From Sphingobacterium paucimobilis HER1398 (lineage in GTDB: Bacteria > Bacteroidota > Bacteroidia > Sphingobacteriales > Sphingobacteriaceae): a stretch of 64,000 nucleotides of DNA. Location: assembly GCF_000416985.1 (NCBI RefSeq), contig NZ_ATDL01000018.1:62001-126000 (forward strand), given 5' to 3'. Below the pieces are notes generated by a model. That model worked only from the letters and a program-made list of their open reading frames with translations. It was not told the origin of the DNA and made no database searches. Both the position numbers and the translations under genes were made by a program. Below are positions 43,899 through 51,955 of this stretch, in pieces; positions within the stretch are counted from its first letter, which is position 1, and each line of letters starts with the position of its first letter.

Positions 43899-46661
43899 TT
43901 ACTTCACCGACATTGGCGTAAACTTGGTCAAATTAATACCCTCCACTGCAGCTTTGTACTCTTCTATATTTGGGATACGTCCCAAAATAGCAGACAATAC
44001 AACTACAGGCGTAGATGCCAATAAAGACTCCCCTTTTTTACCATCTCTATCTTCTACCACACGACCTTGGAATAATCGCGTTGACGTAGCCATTACCGTA
44101 TCACCCTTGGCAGCCTTTTCCTGGTTACCCATACATAAGTTACAGCCTGGGCGTTCTAAATACATAATATTCTCGTATTCTGTACGTGCAGTAGATTTTG
44201 GTAGCGCATCGCTAAATTCAAAACCCGAGTATTTTTGCAAGTACTCCCAATCGCCCTCTTCTTTCAGCTCGTCGATGATATTATAGGTAGGTGCTGCAAC
44301 AACCAATGGAGCATTGAATTGCACTACCCCTTGTTGCTTCTCTACATTACGCAACATTTGAGAAACAATCTTTAAATCGTCCTTATGAACCATACACGAC
44401 CCTACGAAACCTAGATCGACTTTCTTTTCGCCGCCATAGAATGTTAAATCGCGGATAGTATCGTGCGTATAACGCTTAGAAACATCCGCATTATTTACAT
44501 CTGGGTCTGCAATCATCGGCTCTTCAATAATATCTAAGTCGATAACAACCTCTGCATAGTATTTTGCATTGTCGTCAGGCTGTAAAGCTGGCTTAATGCC
44601 GGACCTGATCTCTCCGATACGCTTATCAGCTTTGTCAATCAAACCTTGCAACACTTGGTTTTTATTGTCCATACCTTTGTCGATCATGATCTGGATACGA
44701 GACTTCGCAATCTCTAAAGACTGAATCAAGGTATCATCTTGAGAAATACAGATAGATGCCTTGGCTTTCATTTCTGCCGTCCAATCCGTGAATGTAAAGG
44801 CTTGATCCGCCAACAATGTACCGATATGAACTTCAATAATACGACCTTGGAATACGTTTTCACCGTCAAACTGCTTCAACATCTGGGATTGAGTCGCATG
44901 AACTACATCACGGAAATCCATGTGTTCTTTCATCGTACCCTTGAAGGTTACTTTCACAGACTCAGGTATCGGCATAGAAGCCTCACCTGTCGCCAAAGCT
45001 AAAGCTACCGTACCAGAATCGGCACCAAAAGCAACCCCTTTAGACATACGAGTATGCGAGTCACCACCGATAATAATAGCCCACTCGTCAACAGTAATGT
45101 CATTTAATACTTTGTGAATAACATCCGTCATCGAATGATATGATCCTTTAGGGTCACGTGCTGTAATCACCCCAAAATCATTCATAAACTTCATCAACTT
45201 AGGAATGTTGGCTTGTGCTTTCTTATCCCAAACGGATGCCGTGTGGCATCCAGATTGGTATGCTCCATCTACAGTAGGTGCAATAACTGTAGCAGCCATC
45301 GCTTCCAGCTCCTGTGAGGTCATTAATCCTGTCGTATCCTGAGATCCTACAATATTTACTTTGACACGAACATCAGAGCCTGCATGTAATACTTTTCCTG
45401 GAGTAGAGCCAACAGCGTTATTATTGAAAATCTTCTCAACGGCTGTCAACCCATAACCGTCATTCGAAATTTCCTTTGACGGTGCAAAGACCACGGGAGC
45501 TGTAACACCTAGTGTCTGCGCAGCAAATGTTTGGATTTTTTTTCCAAAAACAATAGCGTAAGACCCCCCTGCTTTGATAAACTCCATTTTTTGAGGAGTC
45601 AAAGATCTGGAGATATCGATTAATTCTTGTTCGCCATTATATAGCTTTTGAGTCTTGGTATTGATTGTTAAAACAGTTCCTGTTGCGACCGAATAGACTT
45701 CCTCTAAAACAGGATCCCCATTTTCGTTACGTACTACGTCACCGTTCGCATCAACTTGTTTCTTCCAGTTTTTTAAATCAATCCCGATACCACCAGTTAC
45801 ATCCACCGTCGTCAAGAATATCGGAGAAATACCATTTGTACCGCCCACGATCGGAGCAATATTTACGAATGGAATATAAGGTGAAGCCTGTCTACCTGTC
45901 CATAAAGCCACGTTATTAACTCCCGACATACGCGAAGACCCCACCCCCATTGTGCCTTTTTCAGCAATTAACATCACGCTGGCATCTGGGTATTGTGCTT
46001 GTAAAGCACGAATTTCCTCTTGTGCCTCAGGCGTAATCATACATTTGCCGTGTAATTCACGATCCGAACGCGAGTGCGCCTGATTACCTGGCGACAATAA
46101 ATCTGTAGATATATCCCCTTCAGCAGCGATATAGGTGACTACCTTTATTTCTTCTGCAACAGCAGGTAGTTCCGTAAAGAATTCCGCTTTTGCATAGCTT
46201 TCTAAAATATCTTTCGCAGTAGCATTGCCATTGTCATAAGCTTCTTTTAAACGAGCTGTATCGGCATCGTATAAAAATACTTGTGTTTTAAGAACAGTGG
46301 CTGCTTGTTTTGCGACAACTTCTTCACTCCCTAGGGCTAAATCCAAGAGAACTTCAATAGAAGGTCCCCCTTTCATATGAGACAACAATTCAAAAGCATA
46401 TGCTGTCGTAATCTCAGGAACTGTAGCTTCTCCTAAAATAATCTCTTTTAAAAACTTTGCCTTTACACCTGCCGCAGGAGTTGTGCCTGGCAGTGTATTA
46501 TAGATAAATAATCGTAACGATTCAGCTCTATCCGCATGGTTAGGATCTTTGATCTGTGCAATAACCTCACCTGTCAACTCTGCACTATCAATTGGTTTTG
46601 GATGTAATCCTATATTTTTTCTCTCTTCAGTTTCTGATATGTAATCGTTGTAAATACTCAT
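43899..46661 (-). CDS. acnB: Bifunctional aconitate hydratase 2 / 2-methylisocitrate dehydratase
   Basis: 920 residues, AcnB architecture: an N-terminal HEAT-like domain and swivel domain first, then the cluster domains. Signature blocks include LYVDADTARL-like YDADTARLKEAYDNG, GKCMITPEAQEEIRALQAQY, DSHTRMSKGVAFGADSGTVA and the cluster ligands GSCMVHKDDLK and ERPGCNLCMGNQEK. Can act in the TCA cycle and in the methylcitrate cycle, though no prp genes are nearby. A -7 box (minus TACTTTTG, 46765-46758) lies about 97 bp upstream. Confidence 0.96.
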   Translation of the reverse strand: MSIYNDYISETEERKNIGLHPKPIDSAELTGEVIAQIKDPNHADRAESLRLFIYNTLPGTTPAAGVKAKFLKEIILGEATVPEITTAYAFELLSHMKGGPSIEVLLDLALGSEEVVAKQAATVLKTQVFLYDADTARLKEAYDNGNATAKDILESYAKAEFFTELPAVAEEIKVVTYIAAEGDISTDLLSPGNQAHSRSDRELHGKCMITPEAQEEIRALQAQYPDASVMLIAEKGTMGVGSSRMSGVNNVALWTGRQASPYIPFVNIAPIVGGTNGISPIFLTTVDVTGGIGIDLKNWKKQVDANGDVVRNENGDPVLEEVYSVATGTVLTINTKTQKLYNGEQELIDISRSLTPQKMEFIKAGGSYAIVFGKKIQTFAAQTLGVTAPVVFAPSKEISNDGYGLTAVEKIFNNNAVGSTPGKVLHAGSDVRVKVNIVGSQDTTGLMTSQELEAMAATVIAPTVDGAYQSGCHTASVWDKKAQANIPKLMKFMNDFGVITARDPKGSYHSMTDVIHKVLNDITVDEWAIIIGGDSHTRMSKGVAFGADSGTVALALATGEASMPIPESVKVTFKGTMKEHMDFRDVVHATQSQMLKQFDGENVFQGRIIEVHIGTLLADQAFTFTDWTAEMKAKASICISQDDTLIQSLEIAKSRIQIMIDKGMDNKNQVLQGLIDKADKRIGEIRSGIKPALQPDDNAKYYAEVVIDLDIIEEPMIADPDVNNADVSKRYTHDTIRDLTFYGGEKKVDLGFVGSCMVHKDDLKIVSQMLRNVEKQQGVVQFNAPLVVAAPTYNIIDELKEEGDWEYLQKYSGFEFSDALPKSTARTEYENIMYLERPGCNLCMGNQEKAAKGDTVMATSTRLFQGRVVEDRDGKKGESLLASTPVVVLSAILGRIPNIEEYKAAVEGINLTKFTPMSVK

Positions 46662-46757
46662 CTTTAGTTTTCTATGTTTTTGAGGCTATTTAGATACAAT
46701 TTTAAATCCTACTGCCTTTCATTAACTATTTAGCAATAATCTTTATTTTTTTCGAGG

Positions 46758-46765
46758 CAAAAGTA
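46758..46765 (-). promoter_or_regulatory. -7 promoter box of acnB
   Basis: Minus strand TACTTTTG, exact TAnnTTTG; predicted leader of about 90 nt. Confidence 0.5.
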
Positions 46766-46883
46766 ATAAAAATCAGCCTTTAAATATAATTTAGGCAATT
46801 GATTAGGTAATTTGGAATTATTCTAAACACCAAGCTCGGTTTGTTATAAAATATGGCTGTATAAAATAAATACTCCCCTTCAA

Positions 46884-46916
46884 AAAAAGCAACTCCATTA
46901 TAAAAGGAATTGCTTT
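46884..46916 (-). terminator. Terminator after rpe
   Basis: Imperfect 11-bp stem (left 46885-46895, right 46905-46916, one mismatch), followed on the minus strand by seven T. Confidence 0.7.
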
Positions 46917-46946
46917 TGACATGATCCGTACAGGCGCAACACTGCC

Positions 46947-47627
46947 TTATACCATCTGTGCTGGTCCTTCAATATTCTTCAATTCGTGAATTGCGTCTGT
47001 AGGACTTGAAGCGTTAAACACAAACGATCCTGCGACCAATACATCTGCTCCTGCCTCTACAAGCTGCGCGGCATTGCTCAAGGTCACCCCTCCGTCGACT
47101 TCGATAAGCAAGTTGTCGTTGACCCCTGCTGTCAGCTGCCTGAGTTCTTTTATTTTCGAATAAGTATTGGCTATAAATTTTTGACCTCCAAACCCAGGGT
47201 TAACGGACATAATGCACACCATATCGATATCGGCTATAATATCTTTAAGAAACTGTACAGGTGTATGGGGATTAAGGGCGACCCCGGCTTGACAGCCCAG
47301 TTCTTTAATAGCCGACAATGTACGATGTAGATGTGTACAAGCTTCGTAATGAACCGTGATAATAGATGCGCCACTATCTTTAAACGCTTGAAGATAACGA
47401 TCTGGATCTACAATCATCAGATGCACGTCCAAAGGTTTCCTCGCATGTTTGGCCACGGCCTGCATGACCGGAAAACCGAATGAAATATTGGGAACAAACA
47501 CCCCATCCATAATATCAACATGAAACCAATCGGCATCACTATTATTGATCATAGTGATATCTTTTTCAAGATTCGCAAAATCTGCTGCAAGTATCGATGG
47601 TGCTACCAATCGTTTATTATTTGACAT
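46947..47627 (-). CDS. rpe: Ribulose-phosphate 3-epimerase
   Basis: Interconverts ribulose 5-phosphate and xylulose 5-phosphate (pentose phosphate pathway). 226 residues, TIM barrel: VAPSILAADFANLEKDI, DWFHVDIMDGVFVPNISFG, HLMIVDPDRY, MSVNPGFGGQKF and EVDGGVTLSNA with the metal-binding His and Asp residues. Single gene divergent from the phosphodiesterase gene. Confidence 0.96.
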   Translation of the reverse strand: MSNNKRLVAPSILAADFANLEKDITMINNSDADWFHVDIMDGVFVPNISFGFPVMQAVAKHARKPLDVHLMIVDPDRYLQAFKDSGASIITVHYEACTHLHRTLSAIKELGCQAGVALNPHTPVQFLKDIIADIDMVCIMSVNPGFGGQKFIANTYSKIKELRQLTAGVNDNLLIEVDGGVTLSNAAQLVEAGADVLVAGSFVFNASSPTDAIHELKNIEGPAQMV

Positions 47628-47758
47628 TGTATTTATAATATAGTTGATCCTTCTACAAACCTAATTAAAATGCTTTGTATTTGCCAAGACAAAATCGGAG
47701 CCGTTCATCAGAATAAGAAACCGACAGGGAATCTAAAGCGAAAATGACGAATAATAAT

Positions 47759-47766
47759 TACTTTTG
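47759..47766 (+). promoter_or_regulatory. -7 promoter box of the HD phosphodiesterase gene
   Basis: TACTTTTG, exact TAnnTTTG. It overlaps a TTG at 47764 that would begin the longest ORF; the box argues that translation starts at the GTG at 47797. Confidence 0.6.
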
Positions 47767-47796
47767 TACCAGGACTTCAACAAAAACACAATAAAG

Positions 47797-49935
47797 GTGG
47801 CAAAACTCAAGATTAATTACATAACCTCTAAGCTAAACAGTAACTCACTACTTTTTAGATACGGCATGGTCGTTTCTACCGTATTATTGATATGTTTTTT
47901 TCTCCCCAAACAACCTCGTTTCGAGTATGAATTTCAAAAAGGGAAACCCTGGAACCACGACAATCTTATTTCCCCGTATAATTTTGCTGTTTTAAAAACC
48001 AAAGAAGAGCTCGACAAGGATAAACAACAGATACTCAAAACAGTCCAACCCATCTACAATCTCAACACTTCGGTCAGTAAAGAACAGGTGGATCAGTTCA
48101 CCACCGATCTTGCAGAAAAATGGCAAAGCAGCCAGATGGACACGGTTCCTTCACTTAAAATAGACGATTACAAAAAAAAGGGCGTTGAATTATTAAGTGC
48201 GATTTACAACCGAGGAGTCCTCTCGCTAAATAACCGCTATCAAACTAAGGGCACAGAAAGTGAAAAACTGAACGAGACCGATGCCAATTACAATTTCACC
48301 TTACTGAATAATAATGTCGCTTCTCAAAAAAACACAGTTGACTGTTTTACCATCGAAACCGCTTACGAATATGTCAAGTCAAACCTAGACAGAGATAGAG
48401 ATATCAGCAGAAAGAAATGGTTTGTAGAGGTTCTCAAAAACTATATTACGGTCAACTTGATATACAACGAATCACTGACAGACAAAGTCGAACAAACGGC
48501 ATTGAGCAATATATCCAGCACCAGAGGTATGGTCCAAAAAGGCGAACTGATTGCCGAACGGGACAAGATTGTAAATAACGACACCTATCAGAAACTCGAG
48601 TCTTTACGCAAAGTATTTGAAGATGAAGCCAAGATCACCGGTAACAAGAACTACGTAGCGCTAGGTCAATTTTTACTTGTAGGATTAGCCATGACGCTGC
48701 TAATGGTCTTCTTGTACTACTTTAGACGACAAATCTATGATAACAACAGGCTTCTTGTCATTATTTTCATTGTGATCCTCGCTATGCTTGGCGTACTTTC
48801 TTGGGCAATCAATATGCGTATATCGAGTCTATATTTTATTCCTTACTGTGGTGTACCTATTATCTTCAGGATTCTATTTGATACCCGCGTAGCATTGAAT
48901 ATACATTTGTTGATGGTATTGATTGCGGCCCTGTTTGTACCCAACAGTTATGATTTTGTCTTCCTACAATTCATGTCGGGTTTGGTTGCGATATACAGTA
49001 TCCGAACAATGGTCAAGCGCGAACAATTTCTGATTTCGAGCTTGCTCATACTGGCCACTTATATCATTGGATATATCGGGCTCGTGTTGACAAGGAATGG
49101 CTCTGTCAGTAACATTTACTGGAATGACATTACACCTTTTATTGTCAGCGTAGGTCTCACACTTCTGGCCTATCCACTCATCTATGCCTTCGAAAAACTA
49201 TTTGGCATCGTATCGGACCTAACCCTCATGGAGCTCACAAACAGTAACTCCAAACTGCTACGTGAACTTTCGCTAAAGGCACCTGGGACTTTTCAGCATT
49301 CATTACAAGTCGCTAACCTTGCAGAAGCTGCTGTATACAAAATTGGAGGAAATCCCCTGTTAATCCGAGCGGGAGCACTGTATCACGATATTGGAAAGAT
49401 GATCAATCCGCTTTACTTTATCGAAAACCAAAAAAATGGGGTTAATCCCCATGAGGAGCTGACTTCGGAGCAAAGTGCACAAATCATCATTTCGCATGTG
49501 ATTAAAGGTATAGAAATAGCAAAGCGCAATCTACTGCCAGAAGTAATAATAGACTTCATCAAAACGCACCATGGTACCACACGTGTGGACTATTTCTATA
49601 ACGAATTTCTTCGTGACAACCCGGACAAGCTGGTAGACGAGACGATATTCCACTACCCAGGGCCCATCCCCTTCTCCAAAGAGACAGCCGTCCTCATGGT
49701 AGCAGACTCGGTAGAAGCTGCCGCACGAGCTCTAAAAGAGCCGACAAAAGACTCTATCAGTAACCTTGTCGACAAAATCATTGAGCACAAACTCATGCAA
49801 AAGCAATTCGAAAATGCGAACATAACGATGAAGGACATCAGTGATGTCGCGCATATTTTCAAAAACATGTTGATGAGTATTTATCATGTACGCATAGATT
49901 ACGATTTGAGCAAGAAAAAAGATGTTTTACAATAA
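47797..49935 (+). CDS. 7TMR-HD family cyclic-di-AMP phosphodiesterase (PgpH-type)
   Basis: 712 residues from GTG. One N-terminal helix, an extracytoplasmic 7TMR-HDED domain (about 35-275), seven helices (about 285-460) and a cytoplasmic HD domain with FQHSLQVANLAEAA, ALYHDIGKMINP, IISHVIKGIEIAKRNLLP, IKTHHGTTRVDYFY and YPGPIPFSKETAVLMVADSV. PgpH proteins hydrolyse c-di-AMP. The ligand of the outer domain is unknown. Divergent from rpe. Confidence 0.92.
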   Translation: MAKLKINYITSKLNSNSLLFRYGMVVSTVLLICFFLPKQPRFEYEFQKGKPWNHDNLISPYNFAVLKTKEELDKDKQQILKTVQPIYNLNTSVSKEQVDQFTTDLAEKWQSSQMDTVPSLKIDDYKKKGVELLSAIYNRGVLSLNNRYQTKGTESEKLNETDANYNFTLLNNNVASQKNTVDCFTIETAYEYVKSNLDRDRDISRKKWFVEVLKNYITVNLIYNESLTDKVEQTALSNISSTRGMVQKGELIAERDKIVNNDTYQKLESLRKVFEDEAKITGNKNYVALGQFLLVGLAMTLLMVFLYYFRRQIYDNNRLLVIIFIVILAMLGVLSWAINMRISSLYFIPYCGVPIIFRILFDTRVALNIHLLMVLIAALFVPNSYDFVFLQFMSGLVAIYSIRTMVKREQFLISSLLILATYIIGYIGLVLTRNGSVSNIYWNDITPFIVSVGLTLLAYPLIYAFEKLFGIVSDLTLMELTNSNSKLLRELSLKAPGTFQHSLQVANLAEAAVYKIGGNPLLIRAGALYHDIGKMINPLYFIENQKNGVNPHEELTSEQSAQIIISHVIKGIEIAKRNLLPEVIIDFIKTHHGTTRVDYFYNEFLRDNPDKLVDETIFHYPGPIPFSKETAVLMVADSVEAAARALKEPTKDSISNLVDKIIEHKLMQKQFENANITMKDISDVAHIFKNMLMSIYHVRIDYDLSKKKDVLQ

Positions 49936-50022
49936 ATAAATGAGCATCAATAGGTTAATATTTAAAGACTAAAAAATATCAAAAAAACGGCATTTAAAAT
50001 TTGTATAATGATTTTTTTGCCT

Positions 50023-50030
50023 TATGTTTG
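50023..50030 (+). promoter_or_regulatory. Promoter of tRNA-Ser
   Basis: TATGTTTG is an exact -7 box and is preceded at exactly 19 bp by TTG (50001-50003), a full Bacteroidota promoter. The box ends 14 bp before the tRNA. Confidence 0.75.
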
Positions 50031-50044
50031 CACTGTCGAAACAG

Positions 50045-50131
50045 GGAGAGATGCCTGAGTGGCCGAAAGGAACAGTTTGCTAAACTGTCGTACTGGAAAC
50101 GGTACCGTGGGTTCGAATCCCACTCTCTCCG
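50045..50131 (+). tRNA. tRNA-Ser (GCT anticodon)
   Basis: Class II tRNA of 87 nt. The acceptor stem 50045-50051 (GGAGAGA) pairs with 50124-50130, and G50131 is the discriminator base. The anticodon stem is ACAGT/ACTGT with loop TTGCTAA, anticodon GCT at 50079-50081. The variable arm (GTACTGGAAACGGTAC) is long as expected for Ser. No CCA is encoded. Its 3' end is the attachment site of the element that follows. Confidence 0.97.
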
Positions 50132-50132
50132 C
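50109..50132 (+). repeat. attL core (tRNA 3' end copy 1)
   Basis: 24 bp identical to 59336-59359, starting GGGTTCGAATCCCACTCTCT. It covers the T-arm 3' half and acceptor 3' strand of tRNA-Ser. Beyond it, similarity to the right-hand flank continues with small gaps to about 50240. Confidence 0.92.
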
Positions 50133-50140
50133 TAAGACTA

Positions 50141-50173
50141 AAAGAAAGTTCAACGAAAGTTGGACTTTCTTTG
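50141..50173 (+). terminator. tRNA-Ser terminator hairpin, left copy
   Basis: 14-bp stem (50141-50154 with 50159-50172; one U-G pair) closed by a GAAA tetraloop, ending in TTTCTTTG. A close copy is found behind the right attachment site (59368-59397). Confidence 0.8.
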
Positions 50174-50267
50174 TTTATAGCAAAAGCCTATCATATAGCA
50201 CCAGATTTTCTTACTGTACAAAACAAGGGATGAGAACCCGCAGGGTATACTTCCTACTCATGAAGGA

Positions 50268-50305
50268 ATACAAATAGGTGTACATAAAAATTTCTAGGTG
50301 TACAT
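50268..50305. repeat. Integrase arm-site candidates, left end
   Basis: ATACAAATAGGTGTACAT (50268-50285) and AGGTGTACAT again at 50296-50305. The 18-bp sequence recurs identically at 59271-59288 near the other end. Repeats of this kind close to both att cores are typical binding sites for the N-terminal arm-binding domain of tyrosine integrases. Confidence 0.65.
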
Positions 50306-50709
50306 TATTTTTCCCTGTCCTCTCCTTTAATATTGAGTATATTTTCCTTTATATACTTTGCGATAAATGCCCTATTGTGATAGATTAAATATATCCCCAA
50401 CCCTATCCACAAAATATTTTTCATAATTATAGATAGAAATATCCCAAAATATTTGAAGAAGAAAACAGAAAGTGTAATTGCATAGATTATGTATAGCCAT
50501 TTGAACACTTTCCTAGATTTTATCTTATCTCTAAAAATTATAAATCCAAAAACTATTAAGCCTAGAATTACCAAACCTAAGAAGAAATCAGACAAAACCT
50601 CCCCAAAAGGCCTATTTAATAGTTCATCAACACTTTCCTGATGCCTTAGATCACTTTCGTAGTCATCCTCATCATAATATCCCCTTTGCAATAATGTCAT
50701 AAAATTCAT
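50305..50709 (-). CDS. Small membrane protein of the element, unknown
   Basis: 134 residues, acidic N terminus (GYYDEDDYESDLRHQESVDE) followed by three membrane helices (about 42-59, 70-94 and 97-112) and a basic tail. No recognised family. Transcribed towards the attachment site, opposite to the integrase; the two 5' ends are 25 bp apart. A role in immunity or regulation is only a guess. Confidence 0.65.
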   Translation of the reverse strand: MNFMTLLQRGYYDEDDYESDLRHQESVDELLNRPFGEVLSDFFLGLVILGLIVFGFIIFRDKIKSRKVFKWLYIIYAITLSVFFFKYFGIFLSIIMKNILWIGLGIYLIYHNRAFIAKYIKENILNIKGEDREK

Positions 50710-50734
50710 ATACGGTTAACTAATAAATTATACA

Positions 50735-51928
50735 ATGATAAAAATTCTATTCCTTTTAATGAAGACCAGAACCAATGTAAAAGGTATCTGCCCAATTAGA
50801 TGCAGGATAACTTATAATAGCTACAGAAAAGAATTTTCAACCGGATTATTTATTAATCCAAAGAATTGGAACAACAAGAAACAGGTAGCAATTCCAAACA
50901 ATCAAGAAAATTCAATTATCAACAATCAGCTCAGCATTATTAAAAACAAGATCAATCAAGGTTTTATTTTCCTGCAACTACATAGAAAAGATTCAATAGA
51001 TGTTGATATGATATATTCACAATTCAAAGGTGAAAATATTAAGGAGGATAAATTCATTTCAGAAGCATTCAACCTACATAACAATAAAATGAAAGCCCTG
51101 GTAAATATTGATGTTGCCATTACTACATTAGAAAAATACCAACAAACAGAAAATCACGTTCTGGAGTATATCAAGTTCCAATACTCAAAAAAGGACATTA
51201 GGCTAAAAGAATTGAACCTAAACTTTCTATACGACTTTGATTTATATCTTAAAACCGAAAAGTCCTTTAAAACCAATACAATTCAAAAAACTATTCAGAG
51301 ATTAAGAAAAATTATAAGGCTAGCTGTAAGTATGGATTTTATAGAAAAAGATCCATTTACTTTATATAGGAGTAAACGTCACAAAAAGGACATCATATAT
51401 CTTAATCAATTTGAGTTAAGGAAACTGGAAGAGTTTAATTTCAACCAAGAGAAGTTGAATTATATAAGAGATCTATTTGTATTCTGTTGCTACACAGGGT
51501 TAGCATTTAATGAGATGCAGAATCTATCCGAAGAACACATCATGCAAATACAGGGAAACAGGATCATTAAGATGATTAGGCAGAAAACCAACAAATCTAT
51601 ATTTGTACCCTTATTACCAAGAGCCGAAGAAATTATAGAAAAATATAAAAAAAGCGACTCCGATATCTGTTTTCCTAATATTTCCAATCAAAAATTTAAT
51701 GTATACATAAAGGAAGTTGCATTCATTGTTGGTATAAACAAAACCTTAACCCATCATGTAGCAAGGAAAACCTTTGCTACTACTGTACTTTTGTATAATG
51801 ACATACCCATTGAAATTGTATCCAAGTTATTAGGTCATTCCAGAATAACTATGACACAAGAATATTATGCAGAAATCATGGATAAAAAAGTAGTGGAGGC
51901 TATAGAAATAGTGAAAAATAAAATATAA
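50735..51928 (+). CDS. Tyrosine recombinase / integrase of the element
   Basis: 397 residues in the usual three parts: arm-binding domain (about 1-95), SAM-like core-binding domain (about 105-205) and catalytic domain (about 220-390). Catalytic residues: Lys284 (RQKTNK), His341/Arg344 (HHVARKTFAT), His368 (LLGHSRI) and Tyr377 (TQEYY). The first catalytic Arg is replaced: TGLAFNE has Ala257 there. Loss of that Arg is known in Bacteroidota integrases such as IntDOT. It mediates integration into tRNA-Ser. Confidence 0.93.
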   Translation: MIKILFLLMKTRTNVKGICPIRCRITYNSYRKEFSTGLFINPKNWNNKKQVAIPNNQENSIINNQLSIIKNKINQGFIFLQLHRKDSIDVDMIYSQFKGENIKEDKFISEAFNLHNNKMKALVNIDVAITTLEKYQQTENHVLEYIKFQYSKKDIRLKELNLNFLYDFDLYLKTEKSFKTNTIQKTIQRLRKIIRLAVSMDFIEKDPFTLYRSKRHKKDIIYLNQFELRKLEEFNFNQEKLNYIRDLFVFCCYTGLAFNEMQNLSEEHIMQIQGNRIIKMIRQKTNKSIFVPLLPRAEEIIEKYKKSDSDICFPNISNQKFNVYIKEVAFIVGINKTLTHHVARKTFATTVLLYNDIPIEIVSKLLGHSRITMTQEYYAEIMDKKVVEAIEIVKNKI

Positions 51929-51955
51929 ACTTGTAATTAAGCATATACTTATTAC

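Noticed and set aside
50059..50277. Plus-strand ORF of 72 codons over tRNA-Ser
   Set aside because: It lies on the tRNA gene and the att repeat; no coding signal.
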